Part shown: in pieces, positions 1-7,240 of the stretch
How positions within the stretch are numbered: the first letter of the stretch is position 1
Layout: each line of letters opens with the position of its first letter
NCBI RefSeq assembly: GCF_028877475.1
Contig: NZ_CP113528.1
Coordinates: 186,001-250,000, forward strand
DNA length: 64,000 nucleotides
Source of the DNA: Lysinibacillus irui
GTDB lineage: Bacteria; Bacillota; Bacilli; Bacillales_A; Planococcaceae
Direction: 5' to 3'
Notes under the pieces: model-generated
Databases searched by the model: none
The model's input: only the letters and a program-made list of their open reading frames with translations
What the model was told of the DNA's origin: nothing
Translations under genes and position numbers: made by a program

Positions 1-1
1 C

Positions 2-670
2 GAAATTTTAAAGCGATTCTTAAGGGAAAACAGTAACAAGGAACTTGAACAGAAAAAAGTTCAAATATTTGAGGCTATTATTTCAACTTTATCAAGTGAA
101 CAAAAAGACGAATTACAAAATGTAATTTCACAACTTACTCCACATATGGATGATGAATGGTTTAAACAAATGATAGAAAAGTCTACAGCTATAAAACAGA
201 AAATAACTTACTTTAGCGGGTCACTGCCACCAGGACTATCTTATATGGGTGTAAATACGTTGGGTACGAGCTATGTTTATGAGGTACCTAAATCAAAGTT
301 CCGTGTTAAATACCATGGAGCACCGATTGAAGATGTAGGGCATCCTAGATTATTAGCTATATATAAATTAAAAAACGAGGAACAAGTTTCATCAATGAAG
401 CTTGTAGCGGTTAAAGAGAATGAAGAAATTCATGACTTAATGGATGTATATCATTATCCTTACTCACATGTGTTTTCTGATGGAAAAGTATGCTGGTACG
501 AGTATGGGAACTTTAAAAAGAGTGATTTGCCACAAATGGCAAATTTATTCTTATCTACAAGTAACTCAAACCATGGTGTTGATTGCTTAAAATTATATAA
601 AGAAAACGAGGGCAAAGATTTTGATGACTCAAAACTGAAACCACTCGGGAAATTAAAGGAATTGCTATAA
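2..670 (+). CDS. E2-like (PRTRC protein B-like) protein, 5' end outside window
   Basis: The reading frame is open from the first bases of the window, so the gene starts upstream; the ATG at 146 is probably internal. The protein is a paralog of the product of 1585-2670. Its C-terminal half carries an E2-like signature: HYPYSHVFSDGKVCW, with the cysteine at residue 116 counted from the 146 ATG, matching the HPN...G.(I/V)C active-site region of ubiquitin-conjugating enzymes and PRTRC system protein B. By homology it would take an activated ubiquitin-like protein from the E1 encoded at 7237-8079. The next gene follows after a good Shine-Dalgarno. The family call comes from motif and paralogy only; the chemistry is inferred. 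Confidence 0.7.
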   Translation, partial: EILKRFLRENSNKELEQKKVQIFEAIISTLSSEQKDELQNVISQLTPHMDDEWFKQMIEKSTAIKQKITYFSGSLPPGLSYMGVNTLGTSYVYEVPKSKFRVKYHGAPIEDVGHPRLLAIYKLKNEEQVSSMKLVAVKENEEIHDLMDVYHYPYSHVFSDGKVCWYEYGNFKKSDLPQMANLFLSTSNSNHGVDCLKLYKENEGKDFDDSKLKPLGKLKELL

Positions 671-705
671 CTATAGCAATTCTTTTCTTTTAGGAGGAAA
701 ACATA

Positions 706-1044
706 GTGATTAATATTTCTGACGTAGCAGACACTTTAGAACAAATGGAGCTCCCAGATGAGATGGAAAAACTATCAAAATTACTACAAGCAATATATTT
801 TAATCAATTTGATAGTTTAGGGCAAATAAGAGAGGTATTTGATGCGACATCAAAAGAAGAACTCATGAAATTGTTCAAGGCCATAAATGAGGAAAAATCA
901 CTTTCATTTGATGATGACGATTATGAGAGTAAGACACTAGGTGAAAAAGTAACATCTAGTGTATTTAAAAATAGTTACTGGAACGGATTAAGTTGTTCTT
1001 ACTATTGGAATAAATTGAAAAATAATAAAAAGTTATTTATATAG
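706..1044 (+). CDS. Unknown 112-residue protein between E2-like paralogs
   Basis: GTG start with AGGAGG at 692-697, 36 bases after the preceding gene. I do not recognise a family. The N-terminal two thirds is acidic and predicted helical, with a DDDD stretch; the C-terminal third is basic and aromatic (SYWNGLSCSYYWNKLK). It lies in one apparent transcription unit with the two E2-like genes and the next unknown gene, so it could be a substrate, adaptor or immunity-type partner of the ubiquitin-like pathway, but nothing in the sequence proves this. Confidence 0.6.
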   Translation: MINISDVADTLEQMELPDEMEKLSKLLQAIYFNQFDSLGQIREVFDATSKEELMKLFKAINEEKSLSFDDDDYESKTLGEKVTSSVFKNSYWNGLSCSYYWNKLKNNKKLFI

Positions 1045-1054
1045 GAGATATGTT

Positions 1055-1567
1055 ATGTATTTCGACATGAAAATTACATTTGAACAGATGTTTACATCAC
1101 TTTATATGATTGATTCACTGATAATTTTTAAGTTAATAGAAGAGTATACAAATAGTAAATTACCAGACCAAAAGAAGTTTTATAATTACGTCAATAATTT
1201 AGAATATGTATCATATGATGATTTTTATTGGCCTTTGGATTCTTTTCTATATCATACGGAAATTGGTGAAATAGTGTATGACGGGGAAGAATTTAATCTG
1301 ACACTTTATTCTGTATGTGCGGCGTTTTTAAAAAAGACTAATTTGGAACCCGATTTGCAAATCGAATTAAACACTCTCATTGATGAAGTTGGTGAGAAAA
1401 TTACGAATGTTGAGGATGGTATTTGTTTTTCAGTACATTGTCACTTCAACGAGAATAAACAAATATTTGAGGGTTTCCTATCGTTTGATAGAGAAGGAGC
1501 TATTTGCTGGCATAGTATATGTAAAATTCTATTAGATACTCATATCGAATGCCAAAAATATTTGTAA
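1055..1567 (+). CDS. Unknown 170-residue protein of the E2-like operon
   Basis: ATG start with AGGAGAT at 1043-1049, 10 bases after the previous stop. The protein is acidic and rich in Tyr and Phe, with no signal peptide or clear membrane segment and no motif that I recognise. A segment near the C-terminus (CFSVHCHFNENKQIFEGF) looks like paired beta strands. The 17-base gap to the second E2-like gene indicates co-transcription. Function unknown. Confidence 0.6.
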   Translation: MYFDMKITFEQMFTSLYMIDSLIIFKLIEEYTNSKLPDQKKFYNYVNNLEYVSYDDFYWPLDSFLYHTEIGEIVYDGEEFNLTLYSVCAAFLKKTNLEPDLQIELNTLIDEVGEKITNVEDGICFSVHCHFNENKQIFEGFLSFDREGAICWHSICKILLDTHIECQKYL

Positions 1568-1584
1568 TAAAGGAATGAATATAT

Positions 1585-2670
1585 ATGACAACAAAATTAG
1601 TATTCACAATGGAAGAAGGGAATTTCCCATTAATGGAAAGGTACGAAAACGATGTTAAAGTAGGGAATCGTAAAATTACATTGGAAATGTTGTTACGATC
1701 CTTTATCAAAGATGCATCGGTTGACTTGATATTTGATGAATTAATCAATAATAGAACAGATGATATAATAGATTATTTTGAAAATGTTAATGCAGCAAAT
1801 GATAATGGCTACCTGTTTCTTGTCATTCTTTTTAATCAGATACAAGATGGGTTGCTCGATAACTCTAATTTCTCAGAATTAGCAAAGCTTGTTATTGATA
1901 AAGCTGCAGATGATGCTCTAACAGAAGAAGCATTAACTACAGTATTATCATCTTGGATTAATAAAATAAAACGGGTACCGTGTAATGCAAGATACGCGGA
2001 GTTATATAAGGACCTGCTTCAATATTTTTTAGGTTCACCAAATGAAACTGATTTAAGCGTACAAAAAGAACTATTAAAAACTATATATAAATATCTAAAA
2101 GGGTTGAAAGAAAAGAAGGAAATAGATAAATGGGTTGCAATGCATATTGAACATTTACCTACCTCTATTTTGCTTGATGAAATAAGAGCAAAAAGTGAGG
2201 GAAGTAAAATGGTATATGGATTCAGCAAAGTACCTAAAAACGCTTCTTTTGTAGCAACAACTTCAGTGGGAACAACTTATTTTTATGATATCCCTAAATC
2301 AAAAATACGTGTCAAGTTTCAGGATGTGGCCTTTGAAAACGTTGGACATCCTAGACTTTTATTCGCTATTTCCTGTGTAAATAATCAAGTACAACAGGTA
2401 AAATTATGTGCTTTAAAAGGGAAAGCAGAATTAAATTTAGAAACGGAATTGTACCATTATCCATATTCAAATGTTTTTTCAGACGGAAGAATATGCTGGT
2501 CCCAATGGGATGAGCTTCCTATTGATCAGATACCAATAATGTTTTTAAGTACATCAAATAACAGCCATTTAAATAAGGATACTTTCTCATTATTTCAGAA
2601 GTATCAAAATAAGAATTTTAATGATAGAAGTTTAAAACCTATGCAGCTAACCATAGAAAACTGGTGTTAA
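1585..2670 (+). CDS. E2-like (PRTRC protein B-like) protein with helical N-terminal extension
   Basis: 361 residues. Residues 1-200 are mostly helical and acidic, without a recognised fold. Residues 210-345 match the upstream partial paralog closely, sharing 'PKSK.RVK', 'VGHPRLL', 'YHYPYS.VFSDG..CW' and 'FLSTSN.'. The block around H291-N296-C304 resembles the E2 active-site loop and PRTRC protein B. E2-like proteins carry an activated Ubl as a thioester; here the Cys is present, so activity is plausible rather than lost. It is the last gene of its unit: a strong hairpin follows the stop. Having two E2-like copies in one operon is unusual. Family call by motif; substrate unknown. Confidence 0.7.
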   Translation: MTTKLVFTMEEGNFPLMERYENDVKVGNRKITLEMLLRSFIKDASVDLIFDELINNRTDDIIDYFENVNAANDNGYLFLVILFNQIQDGLLDNSNFSELAKLVIDKAADDALTEEALTTVLSSWINKIKRVPCNARYAELYKDLLQYFLGSPNETDLSVQKELLKTIYKYLKGLKEKKEIDKWVAMHIEHLPTSILLDEIRAKSEGSKMVYGFSKVPKNASFVATTSVGTTYFYDIPKSKIRVKFQDVAFENVGHPRLLFAISCVNNQVQQVKLCALKGKAELNLETELYHYPYSNVFSDGRICWSQWDELPIDQIPIMFLSTSNNSHLNKDTFSLFQKYQNKNFNDRSLKPMQLTIENWC

Positions 2671-2675
2671 CATTA

Positions 2676-2718
2676 AATATAAAGAGCAAAAGCTATCTAT
2701 GCTTTTGTTCTTTATATT
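2676..2718 (+). terminator. Hairpin terminator after E2-like operon
   Basis: Eighteen-base arms at 2676-2693 and 2701-2718 pair with a single G-U, around a 7-base loop. The stem ends in AT-rich sequence rather than a pure T tract and could act in both directions. Confidence 0.7.
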
Positions 2719-2825
2719 GTTAATTTAGGATAATTTTGCTATCTTAAATTTGTGCTAAATAATAAATTCGTAGCGTTATTCGTAACTGGAAATGAACCAA
2801 TTTTATCAAATGTAGAGGTGTGTGT

Positions 2826-3662
2826 ATGAAAAATCGTTCGTATTTTAATGACCAACTAAAAAAAGATATTATAACTAACAAAGTAAAGTGCGAAGGTAAG
2901 CATGTTGAAGAAGAGCCAAAGCTACTGTTAGAGATATCAGAAAGACAATATCAATTAAACAAAGTATTTAATACTTTATCCGTACAAGATGGAATTAGAT
3001 GGATTTATGGATATGCAAATTATGTAAATGTTCTGGCGAAAAAGCCTAGAATTTCAAACTTCCATTATCGTACTTACCCTGTAGGAACTGTTGTGATGCT
3101 AGATTTTTTTGGAGGGTTTGATAAGGAGTTAATCTACGATCATCCAGCTATTGTTCTTCATAGTTCTATAGAAGGGTTGATCATTGCTCCTATTACATCA
3201 AACTCAAAGGTTTATACAAATGCAGTTAACGTTAGTACGCACGTTCGTCTTAATCGCAAAGCTCGTCCATACGGAAACTTACCTAAAGATTCTACAATTA
3301 AGTTAGAGCAATTAAGATTTGTTTCTAAATATCGTGTATTATCACAAATTGGAAGAGTCACAGATAAGCCAAAGCAAAATGAAATCCAAGAAGCTTTAAG
3401 TAATTTATTAGCCGAATTTGTAACTAAGCAGCGTGATAAAAAAATTCAAGATTTAGAACAAGAAAAGACTGTCCTGGAAGGGAAGAATACAATACTTGAA
3501 GATGAAAATCAAAGGTTAGATACATTGAATGCTACCTTAACTGAAGAATTAAGTATTAAAGAAGTTGAAAAACAAGAATTTGAAGACAAAATAAAAATTC
3601 TTGAGGAAAAAAATAAGCAACTTATCAAGGAATTAAATGAAATGAAAGGAGTAAAAAAATAA
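2826..3662 (+). CDS. PemK/MazF-family protein with long C-terminal coiled coil
   Basis: ATG at 2826 is preferred over the in-frame GTG at 2820 because GAGGTG lies just upstream. Roughly residues 75-180 match PemK/MazF endoribonuclease-fold proteins: 'YPVGTVVMLDF', 'HPAIVLHSS', 'LIIAPITSN', 'IKLEQLRFVSKYRV' and 'IGRV'. The last 85 or so residues are a charged heptad-like coiled coil. MazF-type toxins cleave RNA and are usually about 110 residues with an adjacent antitoxin. This protein is more than twice that length, and no short antitoxin gene precedes it. It may be a solitary PemK-like protein in which the coiled coil serves for oligomerisation or control. Confidence 0.75.
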   Translation: MKNRSYFNDQLKKDIITNKVKCEGKHVEEEPKLLLEISERQYQLNKVFNTLSVQDGIRWIYGYANYVNVLAKKPRISNFHYRTYPVGTVVMLDFFGGFDKELIYDHPAIVLHSSIEGLIIAPITSNSKVYTNAVNVSTHVRLNRKARPYGNLPKDSTIKLEQLRFVSKYRVLSQIGRVTDKPKQNEIQEALSNLLAEFVTKQRDKKIQDLEQEKTVLEGKNTILEDENQRLDTLNATLTEELSIKEVEKQEFEDKIKILEEKNKQLIKELNEMKGVKK

Positions 3663-3788
3663 TTTTTATTTATCTCTAGACAACCATTTAATAATAAGGT
3701 AATATTAATATATAATATTTGGGGGCAAATGGTCCCGTACTTTTAAGTACTTAAATTGCAATAAAATGATTTGGCACTTTTGTGTGCT

Positions 3789-3815
3789 GACTCCTTAACA
3801 TTTTGTTAAGGAGTC
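3789..3815 (+). terminator. Perfect 11-bp hairpin
   Basis: GACTCCTTAAC and GTTAAGGAGTC pair perfectly around a 5-base loop and are followed by TATTTATTT. Together with the second hairpin at 3825-3860 it separates the PemK/MazF-like gene from the HNH gene. Confidence 0.6.
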
Positions 3816-3824
3816 TATTTATTT

Positions 3825-3860
3825 AAAAAGCCTTCTAACAAAAAGTTTAGAGGGCTTTTT
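3825..3860 (+). terminator. Hairpin with T tract
   Basis: AAAAAGCCTTCTAAC pairs with GTTTAGAGGGCTTTTT, with one wobble and one bulge; the 3' arm runs into T residues. This is a typical intrinsic terminator, only 25 bases before the HNH gene start, so it could also be an attenuator for that gene. The 3663-3788 stretch before it holds no gene that I can support. Confidence 0.65.
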
Positions 3861-3884
3861 CTATTATATTTTTGTACCTAAATT

Positions 3885-4724
3885 TTGAAATTGAAAATAA
3901 AAAGAAGGGAATGGTTACTCATTAAAGACTTTGCTACAAAATATTCCTGGAATGGAAATGAAGCGTTAGCAATGGCAGCACATATGGTGGATGAGTTGGC
4001 AGGAATAAATGAATTAAGTGTGAGTAATTGGTTGGAATACGATGAGATTGATTGGATAAGAAAATGCTCAAAGCCTTTTAAAAAAACATTACTTCATAAT
4101 TACATAAGTTTTATATTTATTGAACAAAATGAGTACTTGTTGCATAAGCACTTGCCCATAGAGGTGATTATGTGTCTTACTGATATTATGCGGAAATATG
4201 GTATAGACTATTCTCATTTAGGAAATGTGGAGTATAGTGAACTTGAAATCGATGATGTTAATGATGAAATTGAAGATTACGGACGTAAAGTATTTAGTTT
4301 TTTTCTTGAGAAATTAGAAGTTATATTTGTGGATGATGTATTTACAGTGCTATTTGCAAATAAAGATTTTTTATATGATTTTAATAGTCAGATACAGGAG
4401 TTGGTTAGGACTTTAAATCAACGAGAGCATCCCGAATTGTTAAGGAAAAATGGTGTTTTTAAAAGAGTATATTTACCTCAATGGTTAAAAAAAGGTGTCT
4501 TTATGAGAGATAAAGGAAGATGCCAAATATGCGGTACTGATTTAACTAAGATATTCTCTTTAGAAAAAGCTGAAAATTATGATCATATAATTCCATTAGA
4601 AAAGGGTGGAACAAATGACCCTGTAAATTTTCAACTAACATGTGAAACGTGTAATAAGTCAAAGCGAGATAGAAACGAAGATTACAACAGCTTAGGATCA
4701 CGGTATTGGGATATAAATGAATAA
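3885..4724 (+). CDS. HNH endonuclease-domain protein
   Basis: Residues about 205-265 form an HNH/treble-clef module: 'RDKGRCQICG', then 'YDHIIPLEKGGTNDPVNFQLTC' in two parts, and 'CETCNKSKRDR', giving two CxxC pairs and the D-H-I core. The N-terminal 200 residues are acidic, helical and unrecognised. An in-frame stop at 3879 limits the start to TTG at 3885 or 3891; neither has a good ribosome site, so the start is uncertain. HNH enzymes of this size occur as restriction, anti-phage or homing nucleases, but no partner gene is evident here. Confidence 0.65.
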   Translation: MKLKIKRREWLLIKDFATKYSWNGNEALAMAAHMVDELAGINELSVSNWLEYDEIDWIRKCSKPFKKTLLHNYISFIFIEQNEYLLHKHLPIEVIMCLTDIMRKYGIDYSHLGNVEYSELEIDDVNDEIEDYGRKVFSFFLEKLEVIFVDDVFTVLFANKDFLYDFNSQIQELVRTLNQREHPELLRKNGVFKRVYLPQWLKKGVFMRDKGRCQICGTDLTKIFSLEKAENYDHIIPLEKGGTNDPVNFQLTCETCNKSKRDRNEDYNSLGSRYWDINE

Positions 4725-4772
4725 TAAAATAGGATATGTTGAATTAAATTCCACGAAAAGGAGAACTAAATA

Positions 4773-5606
4773 ATGGACTACCCATCTAGAGAATATTTAG
4801 AAGCTATTAGAAACATTCAAACAATGATGAATTCCTTTCAAGCAGATATAGTTAGAACGGGATCAATGTACAATGACCTAGCAAGAAAGGCTAGTACAAT
4901 GCTAACGGAGCCATTAATGAAATGGCAAGAATTTATTAACTCGATGAATTCAAGTATGATTAGAGCACTACAGACTCAACAAAAATTATCTTTGGAGGCA
5001 TCTAATACACTTAAAAGATCTATGGAATTAGCAAATTCATTTGGATATTTAGCCAATGAAATTCGTAATAGTATTCCTTTTGAAGAGCTTGCAGCAATCG
5101 ATTTTGGTTATATTGATGAAATGGATAGTATTGAAAATGATGTGGAACTGGAACTTACAGAAGAATATAAAGCTTATATTCAACAAGAAATTCAGACGCA
5201 ACTAAGTGCTATTAATGAGGAAGAAGAGCCGACAGCTACGACCTACCAAGAATTTTTTGTTAAGCTCTCAAATAGTATCCCTGGTCAGATATTATTCTCA
5301 ATATTACTATGTATCTTTTCTCCTTTTTCAAACGCAGTTTCAGAGGATATACAGGAGTCCATAACTGAGGTATGGGAAGATGAATTTCAAATTGATTTAA
5401 CTGGTGAATATAATGCCACTATTCGTAACGAAACATACTTGCGCCAAGGTAATTCAAAAACCGCTCCTATAGTTCTTCCACAAAAATTAAAGACTGGCCA
5501 GCTTGTAATTGTGAACAGTAGAAAAGGGAGTTGGGTGAAAATAATGGTATTGGTTGGTGAATCAACATACACTGGTTGGGTTGAAAAATCAAAAATCCTT
5601 AAATAA
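4773..5606 (+). CDS. Unknown protein with membrane segment and SH3-like C-terminal domain
   Basis: 277 residues, ATG start with AAAGGAG upstream. Residues 1-120 are amphipathic helices. A hydrophobic stretch near residues 170-190 (IPGQILFSILLCIFSPFSNAV) could be a membrane segment. The C-terminal 70 residues resemble a bacterial SH3 domain: 'NATIRNETYLRQG', 'KLKTGQLVIVNSRKGSWVKI' and 'YTGWVEKSKI'. A similar arrangement is seen in small Bacillus proteins annotated as SH3-domain containing. Function unknown. Confidence 0.55.
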   Translation: MDYPSREYLEAIRNIQTMMNSFQADIVRTGSMYNDLARKASTMLTEPLMKWQEFINSMNSSMIRALQTQQKLSLEASNTLKRSMELANSFGYLANEIRNSIPFEELAAIDFGYIDEMDSIENDVELELTEEYKAYIQQEIQTQLSAINEEEEPTATTYQEFFVKLSNSIPGQILFSILLCIFSPFSNAVSEDIQESITEVWEDEFQIDLTGEYNATIRNETYLRQGNSKTAPIVLPQKLKTGQLVIVNSRKGSWVKIMVLVGESTYTGWVEKSKILK

Positions 5607-5635
5607 AACCTTTTAAAATTTTGTGAGCAGAAAGA

Positions 5636-5857
5636 CTAGTAGACTTTCTTTTTTTCATAAGTAACAGGATTAATTGCTAAAACGTTATCTACATAAAATG
5701 TCCTTTTTGCTCTTCTTATATAACAATAGGCCGTAAATGTATTGTTAGTTAGCTTTAGAATTTTGACTCTTCTTTGAGTAATTGCTCCACTTTTTGAAAT
5801 ATAAATCATAGTAATTATTTGATTTTGCTTCATGACTTTAATTATTGAATTTTTCAT
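5636..5857 (-). CDS. Small WYL-domain-like protein under a LexA box
   Basis: 73 residues; the minus-strand ATG is preceded by AAAGGAGTG. The sequence matches the core of WYL domains: 'ITMIYISKSGAITQRRV', then 'FTAYCYIRRAKRTFYVDNVLAI'. WYL domains sense nucleic acids or nucleotides and often sit in regulators of defence and DNA-damage genes; solitary small versions are common in Bacillus. Its promoter (TTGAAC, 17 bp, TATCAT on the minus strand) contains a near-perfect LexA box, so SOS induction is likely. Confidence 0.65.
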   Translation of the reverse strand: MKNSIIKVMKQNQIITMIYISKSGAITQRRVKILKLTNNTFTAYCYIRRAKRTFYVDNVLAINPVTYEKKKVY

Positions 5858-5884
5858 TAGGTTTCACTCCTTTGTACATATGAT

Positions 5885-5898
5885 AGAACGTTTGTTCT
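5885..5898 (-). promoter_or_regulatory. LexA (SOS) box inside promoter of the WYL-like gene
   Basis: On the minus strand the sequence reads AGAACAAACGTTCT and fits the B. subtilis LexA consensus (CGAACRNRYGTTYC) at the GAAC-N4-GTTC core. It falls in the 17-bp spacer between TTGAAC and TATCAT, the usual position for a repressor blocking RNA polymerase. Confidence 0.75.
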
Positions 5899-5942
5899 TT
5901 TTGTTCAAATTATCAAATGATGGTTAAAATTTTTATATTTGG

Positions 5943-5971
5943 TTGCTCCCACCGTATTTTTTATATATAAT
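5943..5971 (+). promoter_or_regulatory. Promoter for Ubl-JAB/E1/dnaX operon
   Basis: TTGCTC, 17-bp spacer, TATAAT. It points into the family-A leader at 6003 and lies divergent to the SOS-regulated WYL-like gene. Confidence 0.6.
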
Positions 5972-6002
5972 TTTTTATATAACTTGTTTAATGAAATTCT
6001 AA

Positions 6003-6103
6003 GCTTAACCATACGGTGAAAGCATTAACTACACTTCTTAGATAGTGTCCATACTAATCTCTTATCAGGATTGGTCTGCACATTTATCGGAGAAGTGTTT
6101 TTT
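6003..6103 (+). ncRNA. Family A leader RNA/attenuator, copy 1
   Basis: This 5' leader matches two others at 11421 and 58625. Shared blocks, in order, are an ACGGTGAA-type motif followed by GCA, then CACT-loop-AGTG, GG...GTCTG, TTATC and a terminator. Here ACACT (6031) can pair with AGTGT (6044-6048), or ACACTTCT (6031-6038) can pair with AGAAGTGT (6091-6098), which runs into TTTTTT. The two folds exclude each other, the hallmark of an attenuator. It precedes the operon at 6143 by 40 bases. The ligand or protein that sets the choice is unknown. Confidence 0.7.
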
Positions 6104-6142
6104 CATTTCTCAAGATAAATAAATTTTTAGGAGGACTTATTT

Positions 6143-7240
6143 ATGAGTCAGGAACTAACTTTATTTGATCTAGGTGTTGAGGATACAACACAATCAGAAG
6201 AGCAAAAGAAAAAAGAAAGTAGTAAAAAGAGTAGTGTGGTGAAGAGTACACCTGCCCCTAAGAAGAAAGAAGAACCTCTTTTAGTAAATGCCGAATGGAC
6301 AATTCATTTTGCAACAGATCGTTTCTATGTGAGTGACTTCGTAGATGAAATGCCTGAAGAAGGTATTACATTAGAGGTACTAAGAGAAGGCATCGAGAGA
6401 CATTTTCCGCAGTTTAGCGCTGCACGAACAAAATGGGATTATGATAAGGATAAAAAGCAGCTATTCCCTGATGCATTTGCTGGGAGTAAAGGTGCAGATT
6501 CCAAAGAAGGTCGTTTTACGCCTTCTTTTTTTATTTCCGCAGAAGATGCTTTTGAAGCAAACAACTTCTATCGTTATATCCTTAGTGGGGATAATAAGGT
6601 TCTTTCTGTTCACCAATCTATATGTGGGACTATGATTACACCTACTAAAGGGGTTAGTGAAGCGACCAAAGCAAAAGCACTTAAGGATTTAGGATTAAAT
6701 GAAATTACAGAGTGCCCAATAACGCCAGCTACTTTTGAATGGTCATTGCCCAAGATTGAAAACAAGATTTTGAGACAGATCATTGGCTTTTTCCGCTCCT
6801 TTATACATGAAGAAGCGGAGTATGAAGTTGCTTTAAAAATTTATTGGGATTTAAAAAAGGAAAAATATGTAGTAGATTGTCCTAAACAGGTTGTAACGGC
6901 AATAAATATTGAATTGCAGCACAGTGAGGAATTTACTGGGAAAAATGCAACTCGCTATATTCCTGTTATGGAAGTCCATTCTCATAATGTAATGAGAGCT
7001 TTCTTTTCGGAAATAGATGATTCGGACGAACAAGCTTTTAACACAACATTTGGTGTGTTTGGTGTATTTGGTAGACTGAATCGGAAACAGTACGAAATGG
7101 TCTTTAGAGCAAAAATGAGAGACGATGTAATTGAGATTCATCCGGAACAATTATTTGATTTAGAGGAAGATCGAAGGGACTACTCCTATCCTAAACATTG
7201 GAAATCTAATGTTACAACAATGGGAGGGTTTTACCTATGA
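6143..7240 (+). CDS. Ubiquitin-like (PRTRC protein C-like)/JAB metalloprotease fusion
   Basis: 365 residues, ATG with AGGAGG upstream. Residues 1-10 hold a clamp-binding-like peptide (QELTLFDL), followed by a Lys/Ser-rich linker. Residues about 50-117 resemble the small beta-grasp PRTRC protein C and end in AGSKG, where family members end in a GTKG-like tail. Residues about 205-330 are a JAB/JAMM domain with a complete zinc motif: E224, H279-S-H281, S289 and D292, the exact HxH-x7-S-x2-D spacing. JAMM enzymes cleave Ubl conjugates or process Ubl C-termini; here the likely Ubl and its protease are one chain, suggesting self-release after the GSKG. The stop overlaps the start of the E1 gene. 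Domain calls come from motifs. Confidence 0.75.
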   Translation: MSQELTLFDLGVEDTTQSEEQKKKESSKKSSVVKSTPAPKKKEEPLLVNAEWTIHFATDRFYVSDFVDEMPEEGITLEVLREGIERHFPQFSAARTKWDYDKDKKQLFPDAFAGSKGADSKEGRFTPSFFISAEDAFEANNFYRYILSGDNKVLSVHQSICGTMITPTKGVSEATKAKALKDLGLNEITECPITPATFEWSLPKIENKILRQIIGFFRSFIHEEAEYEVALKIYWDLKKEKYVVDCPKQVVTAINIELQHSEEFTGKNATRYIPVMEVHSHNVMRAFFSEIDDSDEQAFNTTFGVFGVFGRLNRKQYEMVFRAKMRDDVIEIHPEQLFDLEEDRRDYSYPKHWKSNVTTMGGFYL

